The position numbers were made by a program, and so were the translations under genes. From Proteus sp. FME41 (GTDB lineage Bacteria > Pseudomonadota > Gammaproteobacteria > Enterobacterales > Enterobacteriaceae): DNA of 64,000 nucleotides. How positions within the stretch are numbered: the stretch's first letter is position 1; every line of letters starts with the position of its first letter. The stretch lies in assembly GCF_014897315.1 (NCBI RefSeq), contig NZ_JABUYL010000003.1, positions 124,001 to 188,000 of the forward strand, in the 5' to 3' direction. Shown here in pieces: positions 22,635 through 33,389 of the stretch. The notes beneath the pieces are model-generated. The model made no database searches. It was not told the DNA's origin and saw only the letters and a list, made by a program, of their open reading frames with translations.

Positions 22635-23708
22635 TTATTCTTGTCCGACTTTTTCATTGATAGCTAAAGGGTTATGCGTAATAAACATTGCATCACCATA
22701 GCTGAAAAAACGATACTCTTGCTCAACAGCTTCTTTATAAGCATTCATGGTATTTTGATACCCAGCAAAGGCAGAAACCAGCATAATTAATGTCGATTCC
22801 GGTAAATGGAAATTGGTAATCAGAGCATCAATAATTTGATATTGGTAACCCGGAAAAATAAAGATTTGGGTATCATCAAAAAAAGGCGCAATTAACGCAT
22901 TTTTTGTCGCCTTAGCCGCACTTTCTAATGAACGAACAGACGTTGTCCCTACTGCAATAACACGATTCCCTCGCGCTTTACACGCTAACACTGCATCAAC
23001 CACGTCTTGTGGTACTTCTGCATATTCAGAATGCATCGTGTGTTCTTCAATATTATCAACACGCACAGGTTGGAAGGTTCCTGCACCAACATGCAGTGTG
23101 ACAAACGCCATCTCAACCCCTTTTTCTCTTAAGGCTTGAAGTAAGGGTTCATCAAAGTGTAATCCCGCCGTCGGGGCAGCAACCGCACCAGGGCGCTCAT
23201 TATAGACAGTTTGATAAAGCTCTTTATCAGACTCTTCATCAGGACGATCAATATAAGGAGGTAACGGCATATGTCCGATACTATTCAGGATAGTTAAAAC
23301 ATCTCTTTCATCATCAAAGCGAATTTCAAAAAGTGTATCATGACGTGCAACCATAGTGGCTTGTACACTTTCATCTTCACCCAGCACTAATGCAGCACCT
23401 TCTTTAGGTGATTTAGACGCTCTAACGTGGGCAAGTACACGATGCTCATCAAGCATACGCTCAACTAACACCTCAATTTTACCTCCTGACGCTTTACGAC
23501 CATAAATACGCGCAGGGATCACGCGAGTGTTATTGAAAACAAGCAGATCACCAGTATTTATCTTATCTAACACATCGGTAAAAATACCGTGTGATAAAGT
23601 GCCTGTCTCACCGTCTAAAGAGAGCAAACGACAACCACTGCGTTGAGGTTGTGGATAGTGAGCTATCAAGGCTTCGGGCAGTTCAAATCTAAAGTCTGAT
23701 ACACGCAT
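22635..23708 (-). CDS. queA: S-adenosylmethionine:tRNA ribosyltransferase-isomerase
   Basis: Transfers and isomerises the ribosyl part of SAM onto preQ1-tRNA to give epoxyqueuosine. The 357-aa protein (E. coli 356) begins [19 protein letters not shown]. Hallmarks are [19 protein letters not shown] (about 53-71), [18 protein letters not shown] (about 173-190) and [19 protein letters not shown]-like text near residue 300. First gene of queA-tgt-yajC-secDF, divergent from acpH. Confidence 0.96.
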   Translation of the reverse strand: MRVSDFRFELPEALIAHYPQPQRSGCRLLSLDGETGTLSHGIFTDVLDKINTGDLLVFNNTRVIPARIYGRKASGGKIEVLVERMLDEHRVLAHVRASKSPKEGAALVLGEDESVQATMVARHDTLFEIRFDDERDVLTILNSIGHMPLPPYIDRPDEESDKELYQTVYNERPGAVAAPTAGLHFDEPLLQALREKGVEMAFVTLHVGAGTFQPVRVDNIEEHTMHSEYAEVPQDVVDAVLACKARGNRVIAVGTTSVRSLESAAKATKNALIAPFFDDTQIFIFPGYQYQIIDALITNFHLPESTLIMLVSAFAGYQNTMNAYKEAVEQEYRFFSYGDAMFITHNPLAINEKVGQE

Positions 23709-23815
23709 AATTAAACGACTACTTTCATAAAAAACAGGCGGACTAGTCTAGTGCTGCCAGCTTATCAGTGCAACAAAGAAGCCCTTTTTTATTCAAAAAG
23801 CGTTATGATGATGGG

Positions 23816-24403
23816 ATGAATTATCTTGCTCACTTACATCTAGCCTTTAGAGCAGAAAGCTCTTTATTAGGCAATATGATGGCAGATTACGTCAAAGGCA
23901 CACCAAGCTCTGATTACAGCCAAGCTGTGGTTGAGGGAATTCGTATGCATAGACGCATTGATGTGCTAACCGACACACACCCGTTAGTCAAACAGGCGCG
24001 CTTATTCTTTCCTGAAGAATATCGTCGAGTTTCTCCCATCACCTTAGATGTCTTTTGGGACCACTTTCTTTCTTTAAATTGGTCGATATTTGAGCCTAAT
24101 CTACCATTAGCTGATTTTATCACTAAGACACGCAATATTATTGAGCCCGATTTATGGCAAACGCCTGAAAAGTTTCAAGAACTCAACGAGTATTTATGGT
24201 CACAATCTTGGTTAACCCGTTATGCTGATAAAGCGTATATTGCCCAAACATTGAAAGGAATGGCGAGAAGAAGACCGCGCTTAAGTGCTCTAGCGGGCTC
24301 TTACATTGCACTTGAAACCCATTATGACGAATTAAGTGAGATTTTTTGGCAATTTTATCCACAATTGTTAGAAAGAGCACAGCATCATCAACTTGATGAC
24401 TGA
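23816..24403 (+). CDS. acpH: Acyl carrier protein phosphodiesterase
   Basis: Removes the 4'-phosphopantetheine group from holo-ACP. The ATG at 23816 gives MNYLAHLHLAF, as in E. coli AcpH (YajB), and 195 aa against 193; the 16 upstream codons have no support. The conserved HMHRRIDVLTD-type segment (MHRRIDVLTDTHP) and PITLDVFWDHFLS mark the HD-like phosphodiesterase fold. Monocistronic, divergent from queA. Confidence 0.92.
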   Translation: MNYLAHLHLAFRAESSLLGNMMADYVKGTPSSDYSQAVVEGIRMHRRIDVLTDTHPLVKQARLFFPEEYRRVSPITLDVFWDHFLSLNWSIFEPNLPLADFITKTRNIIEPDLWQTPEKFQELNEYLWSQSWLTRYADKAYIAQTLKGMARRRPRLSALAGSYIALETHYDELSEIFWQFYPQLLERAQHHQLDD

Positions 24404-24601
24404 TACATTTAACAGCTATTTTGAGAGTCATCTTTTTGTCATTAATTGAGATTACATTTGGTATATCAAACAGATGCCAAGCCAATCCAGCCTGTTATTC
24501 GTAACGATTTTTTAACAAGCATAGTATTCATTTTCAAAGTTGATTAGAATAAGCTGTTATACAAGGAGTCATAAATAATCCTACTTTGTTGTATTCAGTT
24601 G

Positions 24602-24616
24602 ATAGCTACAATCTAT
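24602..24616 (+). promoter_or_regulatory. OxyR-like binding half-site
   Basis: ATAGCTACAATCTAT fits the published OxyR half-site ATAGnTnnnAnCTAT at every fixed position. Seven bases on, 24624-24638 is only a weak second half, overlapping a TTGACT -35 element. Since the downstream gene is a peroxiredoxin, OxyR control is a reasonable inference. Confidence 0.55.
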
Positions 24617-24685
24617 CAAATAGATTGTTCTGTTTGACTTTATCAATAGCGATTGATTATTTATGCTGTATGCATCATTTAAAAA

Positions 24686-24701
24686 CAGGGTAAACACCCT
24701 G
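24686..24701. repeat. Small palindromic repeat, copy 1
   Basis: CAGGGTAAACACCCTG; related copies lie at 24716-24731 (CAAGGTATACACCCTG) and 24863-24878 (CAGGGTATACGCTCTG), each followed by GA(A)TTTAC. The last two immediately precede the 124-bp repeats. Confidence 0.6.
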
Positions 24702-24736
24702 ATTTACATTTAAAACAAGGTATACACCCTGAATTT

Positions 24737-24860
24737 ACTCTAAATAGTTCGAGGTGTAGCTAGGCGACAAGTGAATGAGTCGCTAGGAGCATACAAAAGT
24801 ATGTGACTAGTGCGAATGAACGCAGTCAACAACGCTACAACTTGAAATATGACGAGTATA
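24737..24860. repeat. MITE-like palindromic repeat, copy 1
   Basis: A 124-bp element beginning ACTCTAAATAGTTCGAGG and ending at GACGAGTATA. The ends are imperfect inverted repeats of about 25 bp (shared TACTC, TTC-AG and TGTAGC positions). Inside are further stems: GCGAC (24764-24768)/GTCGC (24779-24783) and CATAC (24790-24794)/GTATG (24799-24803), the latter bracketed by CTAG/CTAG. No coding potential. Identical to copy 2. Confidence 0.8.
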
Positions 24861-24883
24861 AACAGGGTATACGCTCTGAATTT

Positions 24884-25007
24884 ACTCTAAATAGTTCGAG
24901 GTGTAGCTAGGCGACAAGTGAATGAGTCGCTAGGAGCATACAAAAGTATGTGACTAGTGCGAATGAACGCAGTCAACAACGCTACAACTTGAAATATGAC
25001 GAGTATA
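24884..25007. repeat. MITE-like palindromic repeat, copy 2
   Basis: Identical over 124 bp to copy 1, offset by 147 bases, so the pair with its spacer palindrome forms a tandem direct repeat. Ends 27 bases before the peroxiredoxin start. A short minus-strand frame (24887-25174) crossing it is a shadow. Confidence 0.8.
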
Positions 25008-25034
25008 AACTCTTTCAATTTACAGGAGTACATT

Positions 25035-25637
25035 ATGGTTCTGGTTACTCGCAAAGCCCCTGATTTCACAGCCGCTGCTGTTTTAGGTAATGGTGAAGTT
25101 GTTAACGATTTCAACCTGCATTCATTTATCAAAGGCAAACCTGCCGTTATTTTCTTCTGGCCAATGGATTTCACTTTTGTTTGCCCTTCAGAGCTGATTG
25201 CATTTGATCACCGTTTTGAAGAATTCAAAAAACGTGGTGTTGAGATCATCGGCGTTTCTATGGACTCAGAATTCGTTCATAACGCATGGCGTAAAACGCC
25301 AATTGATGATGGCGGTATTGGTGAAGTTAAATACCCAATGGTTGCGGATATTAAACATGACATCATCAAAGCTTACGGCATTGAACACCCAGAAGCAGGC
25401 GTTGCGCTGCGTGGTTCATTCCTAATTGACAAAGAAGGTGTTGTTCGTCACCAAGTCGTTAACGATCTACCGTTAGGTCGTAATATCGATGAAATGATCC
25501 GTATGGTTGATGCACTTCAATTCCACGAAGAGCACGGCGATGTTTGTCCTGCACAGTGGGAAAAAGGTCAAGAAGGTATGGGCGCATCTCCAGACGGCGT
25601 TGCTAAATATCTGAAAGCAAACTCTAGCAAACTGTAA
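25035..25637 (+). CDS. Typical 2-Cys peroxiredoxin (AhpC/TSA family)
   Basis: Reduces hydrogen peroxide, organic peroxides or peroxynitrite in the cytosol. 200 aa from the ATG at 25035 (MVLVTRKAPDFTAAAVLGNG), preceded by CAGGAG; the longer frame starts inside the repeat and is rejected. The peroxidatic cysteine lies in DFTFVCPSEL (Cys50) and the resolving cysteine in DVCPAQW (Cys171), with the C-terminal arm of the typical 2-Cys class. No ahpF follows, so the reductant is unknown (thioredoxin or a distant AhpF). The upstream region carries an OxyR-like site and two tandem repeats. A terminator ends the single-gene unit. Confidence 0.93.
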   Translation: MVLVTRKAPDFTAAAVLGNGEVVNDFNLHSFIKGKPAVIFFWPMDFTFVCPSELIAFDHRFEEFKKRGVEIIGVSMDSEFVHNAWRKTPIDDGGIGEVKYPMVADIKHDIIKAYGIEHPEAGVALRGSFLIDKEGVVRHQVVNDLPLGRNIDEMIRMVDALQFHEEHGDVCPAQWEKGQEGMGASPDGVAKYLKANSSKL

Positions 25638-25662
25638 TATTTAGGTAAGCTAATGTATTTCT

Positions 25663-25688
25663 AAAAGCCTGTGAAAACAGGCTTTTTT
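25663..25688 (+). terminator. Intrinsic terminator after peroxiredoxin
   Basis: AAAAGCCTG / CAGGCTTTTTT with a 6-base loop. The remaining roughly 250 bases before ggt are AT-rich and hold only a short palindrome, GTGATCATCAC, at 25786-25796. Confidence 0.9.
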
Positions 25689-25938
25689 ATTGATTATCGC
25701 AGCACTTATCTATTCTTAGATCATCCCCTTATTGCCATTATTAATTATCCATAATCTTATTATTTACCAGCTTAAAGAGAATTTTGTGATCATCACTGCA
25801 AAAAAATTTCTTCTCATTAATAACCTCTCTCTATACTTATTGTTACGCAATTGTTAATTAACATTAATAACAGCGTATACTACTTCTATCTCACTTGCTT
25901 TAATTTATGATAACTCGCTGTTATTAATGGAGATAATA

Positions 25939-27699
25939 ATGATTACTATAAAAAGAACTCACTTGCTGTTACTCACTGCCCTTTTTTCTCATTCACTCTA
26001 TGCAGCCTATGAGCCTGCCGTTGAAGCACAACAAGGTATGGTTGTCTCTTCTCAACATTTAGCCTCACAAGTCGGTAGCGATATCTTACAAAAAGGAGGA
26101 AATGCCATTGATGCAGCTGTTGCTGTTGGTTATGCACAAGCGGTCGTAAATGCCTGTTGTGGTAACATTGGTGGTGGTGGCTTTATGACAATACACCTTG
26201 CTGATGGCACAAATACCTTTATTAATTTTAGAGAAACAGCCCCCATTACGGCTTCTAAAAATATGTATTTAGATAAAGAAGGTAATTTGATTAAAGAGGC
26301 CAGTTTGTACGGTTATCTCGCCTCAGGTGTACCTGGTACAGTCAAAGGCCTTGATGCTGCATTAGAAAAATACGGTACACTTTCACGCCAAGATGTCATG
26401 GCTCCTGCCATTAAACTTGCAAGAGAAGGCTATATTTTAACGCGCGCTGATACGGATGTATTAGAAACAACAACAGAGCGCTTTAAACAAGATCCTGAAT
26501 CAGCAAAAATTTTCTTAAAACCAAATGGGACGCCATGGCAGCCGGGTGATCGTCTAATTCAGACTGACTTAGCCAATACACTTGAACTGATTGCAAACCA
26601 AGGGGCTGATGCATTTTATCAAGGTGAAATTCCTAAAAAAGTTGAAGAAGCGTCGAAACAACATAATGGCCTGTTAACTCAAGAGGATTTTGCTAACTTC
26701 ACTATTACAGAAATCAAACCTATCACCTGTACTTATCGAGGTTATGAGTTTATTTCTGCACCACCTCCAAGTTCAGGAGGTGTCACTATCTGTCAAACGT
26801 TAAATATTTTAGAAGGTTACGATCTTAAATCGATGGGGTTTAACTCCGCTGAATATGTTCATACTCTGACAGAAGCAATGCGCCATGCTTATATGGACAG
26901 AAATACGTTTCTTGGTGATCCTCAATTTATTAAAAATCCAACAGAAAAATTATTAAGTAAAACCTATGCCACTGAACTTCGCCAACAAATTAAACCGAAT
27001 AAAGCAACGCCATCAGAAAATGTACAACCGGGCATAGCACCTCATGAAAGTCCTGAAACAACACACTATTCTGTTATGGATAAAGACGGCAATGCTGTTT
27101 CGACCACTTACACCATTAATGGTCGTTTTGGTGCCGTTGTTATTGCTTCAGGCACTGGTTTTTTCCTCAATAATGAGATGGATGATTTTACAACCAAAGT
27201 GGGTGAAAAGAATCTCTATGGTTTAGTGCAAGGTGAACGCAATAGCATTGCACCATTAAAACGCCCACTATCATCAATGAGCCCAACGATTGTGACTAAA
27301 GAAGGCAAACCTTTCCTTATTTTAGGATCGCCGGGAGGTTCTCGTATTATCTCAATCACCTTACAAACGGCACTTAATATCATTGAGTTTGGTATGCCAC
27401 CACAAGAAGCGGTTAATAGCCCTCGTATTCACCATCAATGGTTACCGGATGAGGTTTATTATGAGCAACGAGGATTATCAAAAGACACTTTAGAAAAACT
27501 CTCAGCCATGGGATATAAAATGATAGAACAAACCCCATGGGGAGCGGCTGAACTCATTATGGTCGGGCTTCCTGGAGAAAAAGGTGTTATCCCTGCATCA
27601 TCAGGTAATGATTCTGCTGTTTCTGGTGCGGTACGTGAAAGTTATCTTTATGGATCAAATGATGTTCGCCGCCCAGCAGGTAAAGCGGTGGGTTATTAA
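25939..27699 (+). CDS. ggt: Gamma-glutamyltransferase, periplasmic
   Basis: Cleaves glutathione and other gamma-glutamyl compounds; an Ntn-hydrolase made as a proenzyme that autocleaves into two subunits. The start at 25939 (MITIKRTHLLLL) is preferred over 25927 because GGAG lies 6 bases upstream. This gives 586 aa with a Sec signal peptide ending near SLYA|AYEP. The autocleavage/catalytic threonine is the second T of SPETTHYSV (Thr375). GNIGGGGFM in the large subunit and the LGSPGGSRI-type oxyanion region in the small subunit are present. Monocistronic, with its own terminator. Confidence 0.95.
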   Translation: MITIKRTHLLLLTALFSHSLYAAYEPAVEAQQGMVVSSQHLASQVGSDILQKGGNAIDAAVAVGYAQAVVNACCGNIGGGGFMTIHLADGTNTFINFRETAPITASKNMYLDKEGNLIKEASLYGYLASGVPGTVKGLDAALEKYGTLSRQDVMAPAIKLAREGYILTRADTDVLETTTERFKQDPESAKIFLKPNGTPWQPGDRLIQTDLANTLELIANQGADAFYQGEIPKKVEEASKQHNGLLTQEDFANFTITEIKPITCTYRGYEFISAPPPSSGGVTICQTLNILEGYDLKSMGFNSAEYVHTLTEAMRHAYMDRNTFLGDPQFIKNPTEKLLSKTYATELRQQIKPNKATPSENVQPGIAPHESPETTHYSVMDKDGNAVSTTYTINGRFGAVVIASGTGFFLNNEMDDFTTKVGEKNLYGLVQGERNSIAPLKRPLSSMSPTIVTKEGKPFLILGSPGGSRIISITLQTALNIIEFGMPPQEAVNSPRIHHQWLPDEVYYEQRGLSKDTLEKLSAMGYKMIEQTPWGAAELIMVGLPGEKGVIPASSGNDSAVSGAVRESYLYGSNDVRRPAGKAVGY

Positions 27700-27727
27700 T
27701 CACTAAACTACAGAATAATATTAATAT

Positions 27728-27765
27728 AAGAAACCTTCTCTTGATTAGATAAGGTTTCTTTTTTT
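27728..27765 (+). terminator. Intrinsic terminator after ggt
   Basis: AAGAAACCTT / AAGGTTTCTT stem with a 13-base loop and a T-run. Confidence 0.85.
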
Positions 27766-28311
27766 ATAAAAATGATCTAGTCATGGTTTTACAATTTATT
27801 CATATATAATTCTATTAATAATAATCAATCCTAATTTTTTATTAAATAAATAATTAACATCAAATATCAATTTATTATTAAAATAATAATATTAGATAGA
27901 ATATAAGAGCAAATCACCGTTAATATCACTTCAATAATAGAATATATATAAATGGTATTTATTCTCTTTCTTAATTACAGATAAAAATAATAATCATTTA
28001 ATTAAACTAAATTAATAACACTTACTATTTTTATTTCTATGATAGCAATCACAGTATTAATTTTTTAATAACCACACTATCAGAGAGGATAATAAAAATA
28101 CGTAAGAAATGGATATAACACATTGTAAATACAAATATTTAACATTTAACCACACCGTATTTTTATCATAAAAAGAGTTGAAATCTATAATATATCTTCT
28201 GCTGATATCGTTATTGTATTTTTTATATAACGCTAAAGCAAGCGGATAAATAAAGAATTTATCATCACAACTTATTTCTTATATAAATTAGTTAAGCGGA
28301 GATAAATATTA
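27766..28311. other. Very AT-rich region upstream of the ydh operon
   Basis: About 545 bases with no ORF. It should hold the promoter of the ydhYVWXUT operon. In E. coli that operon is FNR-activated; here I see only a weak TTGAA-N4-ATAAT match near 28179-28192 and do not call a site. GCGGAG precedes the ydhY start. Confidence 0.5.
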
Positions 28312-28941
28312 ATGTCTGATAAACATCATCGTCCACTATTAGATATTGGACTATCAAGACTAGAGTTTCTGCGAATATCCGGTAAAGGACTGGCAGGGAT
28401 CACAATAGCACCCGCACTGCTTTCTCTTTTAGGGTGTAAGCAAGAAGAAATAGACAGCGGTATCATTCAATTAACCACAACCCCTAAAGGTGTTTTAGTT
28501 ACAAATCGAGCACGTTGCACAGGTTGTCACCGTTGCGAAACGGCATGTACAACATGGAATGATGGCAGCGTTGGTTCTTTCTTCTCTCGTACTAAAATTC
28601 ACCGTCATTTCTATTTTGGTGATAAAGGTATTGGCTCCGGCGGTGGGCTTTATGGCGATTTAAACTTTACAACGGATACTTGTCGCCAATGTAAAGATCC
28701 AGAATGTATGAAGGTCTGCCCAGTAAAAGCGATCCGTTATCAAGAAGAGTTTGGCTGTATTGTCGTCGATACGCGTCGTTGTATTGGCTGTGCGGCCTGT
28801 ACAACCGCTTGTCCTTGGATGATGGCTACCGTCAATCCACAAACTAAAAAATCCGGCAAATGTAATTTATGTGGTGAGTGTGCATCAGCGTGCCCAACAG
28901 GTGCTCTGCAAATCATTGAATGGAAAGAAATTACTGTTTAA
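28312..28941 (+). CDS. ydhY: Ferredoxin-like 4Fe-4S protein YdhY
   Basis: Predicted electron-transfer subunit. The 209-aa protein carries four cysteine clusters for [4Fe-4S] centres: CTGCHRCETAC, CRQCKDPECMKVC, CIGCAACTTAC and CNLCGECASAC. The N-terminus SRLEFLRISGKGLAGITIAP resembles a Tat signal in which one of the twin arginines is replaced, followed by a lipobox-like LLGC (about residues 40-43). The E. coli homologue shares both features. First gene of a six-gene ydhYVWXUT-like unit. Partner of YdhV by context. Confidence 0.93.
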   Translation: MSDKHHRPLLDIGLSRLEFLRISGKGLAGITIAPALLSLLGCKQEEIDSGIIQLTTTPKGVLVTNRARCTGCHRCETACTTWNDGSVGSFFSRTKIHRHFYFGDKGIGSGGGLYGDLNFTTDTCRQCKDPECMKVCPVKAIRYQEEFGCIVVDTRRCIGCAACTTACPWMMATVNPQTKKSGKCNLCGECASACPTGALQIIEWKEITV

Positions 28942-28966
28942 TAAATCCAGATAATCACATCACTGA

Positions 28967-31096
<2,130 letters not shown>

Positions 31097-31115
31097 TGGG
31101 TAAAAGAAGGAGATC

Positions 31116-31832
31116 ATGATGATAGAACAAAATGCATCGGCTTCTATACCACCTGATATCGCTGATGATGTAGATATTGCGTTAGAACAACCCGATATTT
31201 CTCGTCGCCGTTGGCTACTGCCACTATCAGAAACAGGTGTTGGGCGTATCTCTAACACCTTAACTGATATTGCAGAAGAATCGGCTGAAGAAGTCGCAAC
31301 GTTATCTGCTGAACAACATCTAGCGAATGCGATACGTCAATGTTCAAAAGAAGGTGAACTATTAGCTATTTCAACGCTGTATGATGCGCCCTATTCACTA
31401 ACAACTGAAGATATTGCGCAATTAGAAACTGCGTTAAAAAGCGACGAGTTTATTGATATCGCCCATTTAAGTCTCAATGGTGAGAATTATTTCTACTCTG
31501 ATCAATTTATGTCGGATAACTTCGCACAACTGCAATTATTAAATCGCCACGCGGATATTTGTACTGCAATTGCGGGAGTTGTGCGTTTTGAGTGTGAAAC
31601 CTATCCTCGTCCATTGAAACAAAGCATGTTGATGTCTGAACCTTTTCATTATACGGCTTCAGAGATTGAAGATGCACTGACACTGATGAAAGCTCACCCT
31701 GACTTTCAAGATATTCAGCAAGTTTTAGCCTCTAACGATGCTCCTTATCTCTTTAGTAACACACTAATGAGCTATGGAAAAGCACGAGGCTTAACTGAAT
31801 GGATAGAGGTAGAACAACATGAAAACCCTTAA
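31116..31832 (+). CDS. ydhW: YdhW-like protein of unknown function
   Basis: 238-aa acidic, mostly helical soluble protein. It occupies the ydhW position and corresponds in size to E. coli YdhW (215 aa). No signal peptide, membrane segment or metal-binding cysteine cluster is visible, so it may be a private assembly or maturation factor for YdhV; that is inference from position. AAGGAGA precedes a double ATG (31116/31119). Its last codons overlap a 26-codon ORF. Confidence 0.75.
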   Translation: MMIEQNASASIPPDIADDVDIALEQPDISRRRWLLPLSETGVGRISNTLTDIAEESAEEVATLSAEQHLANAIRQCSKEGELLAISTLYDAPYSLTTEDIAQLETALKSDEFIDIAHLSLNGENYFYSDQFMSDNFAQLQLLNRHADICTAIAGVVRFECETYPRPLKQSMLMSEPFHYTASEIEDALTLMKAHPDFQDIQQVLASNDAPYLFSNTLMSYGKARGLTEWIEVEQHENP

Positions 31833-31899
31833 TGTTCTGCCTTATCGACGAAATGCAATGTGGGAATTACAACATCATCAGACTGAGGAGCAAAAATAA
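31819..31899 (+). CDS. 26-codon overlapping ORF coupling ydhW to ydhX
   Basis: Starts with ATG inside the last codons of ydhW in another frame (MKTLNVLPYRRNAMWELQ...) and ends in TAA that shares its last A with the ydhX ATG (TAATG). The reading spans the 66-base gap exactly, suggesting translational coupling. It may be a coupler peptide or chance. Confidence 0.4.
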   Translation: MKTLNVLPYRRNAMWELQHHQTEEQK

Positions 31900-32570
31900 T
31901 GCGTGTTTCTCGCCGTAAATTTGTAGCAGGCATGGGATCGGTCATTTTTTTCAGTGCGCCACTAGGAAGTGCACTTGCGGCAAGCGCAGAGAAAAAACCT
32001 ATCCGTTATGCCATGATCCATGATGAGACGCTCTGTAATGGCTGTAATATTTGTGCCACTGCATGCCGTCGATTAAATAAAGTGCCAACAGGAATGGCAA
32101 GAATGGATATTGCTCATATTCCATTAAGCCTAAAAGAAGACAACGACAAATACCATTTCTTTAGACACTCTTGCCAGCAATGTGAAGACGCACCTTGCAT
32201 TCCTGTATGTCCTACAGGTGCATCTTGGCGTGATGAAACCAATGGTATTGTGCGTGTTGATAAAGAGAAATGTATTGGCTGTAGCTACTGTATATCAGCG
32301 TGTCCATATCAAGTTCGTTATCTTAACCCTGTTACACATGTTGCTGATAAATGTGATTTCTGTCTTGAGTCTCGATTACAAAAAGGGTTTCCACCGATTT
32401 GTGTGAGTGCGTGTCCACAAAATGCCTTGTTATTTGGCAAAGAAGACAGCCCTCAAATTCAAGAGTGGCTTAAAACACACGATTACTATATTTATCAACT
32501 CGATGGCGTAGGGAAACCCCATCTCTATCGTCGTGTAGGGCCTCATGCTAAAGAGGAGGGTAAAGTATGA
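31899..32570 (+). CDS. ydhX: Tat-exported 4Fe-4S ferredoxin-type protein YdhX
   Basis: 223-aa iron-sulfur protein with a canonical Tat signal (MRVSRRKFVAGMGSVIFFSAPLGSALA). Four cysteine clusters follow: CNGCNICATAC, CQQCEDAPCIPVC, CIGCSYCISAC and CDFC...CVSAC, the pattern of NrfC/HybA-type electron-transfer subunits. It is thus placed outside the cytoplasmic membrane, between YdhU (membrane cytochrome) and the rest of the system. Preceded by GAGGAG; overlaps ydhU by 4 bases. Confidence 0.92.
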   Translation: MRVSRRKFVAGMGSVIFFSAPLGSALAASAEKKPIRYAMIHDETLCNGCNICATACRRLNKVPTGMARMDIAHIPLSLKEDNDKYHFFRHSCQQCEDAPCIPVCPTGASWRDETNGIVRVDKEKCIGCSYCISACPYQVRYLNPVTHVADKCDFCLESRLQKGFPPICVSACPQNALLFGKEDSPQIQEWLKTHDYYIYQLDGVGKPHLYRRVGPHAKEEGKV

Positions 32571-33364
32571 GTATCGTCAATACAATGCCAGACAGCACTC
32601 AATTTCAAGCAGCACTCAAAGAGTATGTCTTAATCTATACACCTGACTATTTACCACTTTGGCTTATTGTCGCCGGTGTCTTGATTATTGGTATGCTACT
32701 TGTACTCGCACTTCATGGCTTTTTGCGTTATCGCTTTGCCACACCACATGGTGAGTCGCACAAAGAAGAGAAGCTCTATCTTTACTCTAAAGCGGTGCGT
32801 TTATGGCACTGGAGTAATGCCTCTTTATTTATTTTATTGCTCCTTAGCGGTGGCATTAACCATTTTGCCCTACTTTCTGCGCACGATACGGCGTTATTGG
32901 TCAGTGTGCATGAGATCTGTGGTTACCTGCTGTTAGTTTGCTGGTTATCCTTTGTCTTGATTAACCTTGTCGGGGGTAATGGTAAATTTTACCGCATTGA
33001 TGGGAAAAACTGGTTTCAACGTGCCTTTATGCAAACTCGTTTTTACCTCTATGGGATAATTAAAGGGGAAGATCACCCTTTCCCAGCGACACAAAATGTA
33101 AAATTTAATCCACTGCAACAAATGGCCTATTTAGGTGTGATGTATGCATTAGTTCCACTTCTATTAATCACAGGCGTGTTACTTCAAAATCCTACATTTA
33201 TTCCTGCTGATGCTGTGATGTTTAAAGCATGGTTATTAATCGCACATCAAATATTAGCCGTATGTAGTGTCTTTTTTATCTTGGGTCACCTTTATTTGTG
33301 TACAACGGGAAGAACACCGTTCCAAACGTTTCGCAGTATGGTTGACGGTTACCACAGACACTAA
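32567..33364 (+). CDS. ydhU: Cytochrome b561/thiosulfate reductase-type membrane subunit YdhU
   Basis: 265-aa membrane protein with about five hydrophobic segments. Conserved histidines in LWHWSNASLFILLLLSGG (first core segment), HEICGYLLLVCWL and HQILAVCSVFFILGHLYL are plausible haem b ligands, as in PhsC-type quinol-linked cytochromes. It would link the YdhX/YdhY iron-sulfur proteins to the quinone pool. Start overlaps the ydhX stop (ATGA), so translation is coupled. E. coli YdhU is 261 aa. Confidence 0.9.
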   Translation: MSIVNTMPDSTQFQAALKEYVLIYTPDYLPLWLIVAGVLIIGMLLVLALHGFLRYRFATPHGESHKEEKLYLYSKAVRLWHWSNASLFILLLLSGGINHFALLSAHDTALLVSVHEICGYLLLVCWLSFVLINLVGGNGKFYRIDGKNWFQRAFMQTRFYLYGIIKGEDHPFPATQNVKFNPLQQMAYLGVMYALVPLLLITGVLLQNPTFIPADAVMFKAWLLIAHQILAVCSVFFILGHLYLCTTGRTPFQTFRSMVDGYHRH

Positions 33365-33389
33365 TTAATACCTAGATTTAGGAGCTTAT

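Larger units (their letters stand above)
24404..25034 (+). other. 631-base leader/intergenic region upstream of the peroxiredoxin
   Basis: Contains, in order: an OxyR-like half-site (24602-24616), a plausible -35/-10 pair (TTGACT 24634-24639; AT-rich -10 near 24657-24663), three copies of a small AGGGT/ACCCT-type palindrome, and two identical 124-bp palindromic repeats. The last repeat ends 27 bases before the start codon. If the promoter is correct the mRNA has a structured 5' UTR of about 365 bases. Confidence 0.5.

Noticed and set aside
24737-25007. Tandem repeats considered as a CRISPR array
   Set aside because: Only two units of 124 bp with a 23-base spacer, internally palindromic and also found elsewhere; no cas genes nearby.
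25786-25796. GTGATCATCAC upstream of ggt as a CRP site
   Set aside because: The half-sites are one base apart rather than six, so the spacing is wrong for CRP.
28179-28192. FNR site upstream of ydhY
   Set aside because: TTGAA-N4-ATAAT deviates at three positions from TTGAT-N4-ATCAA; too weak to call.
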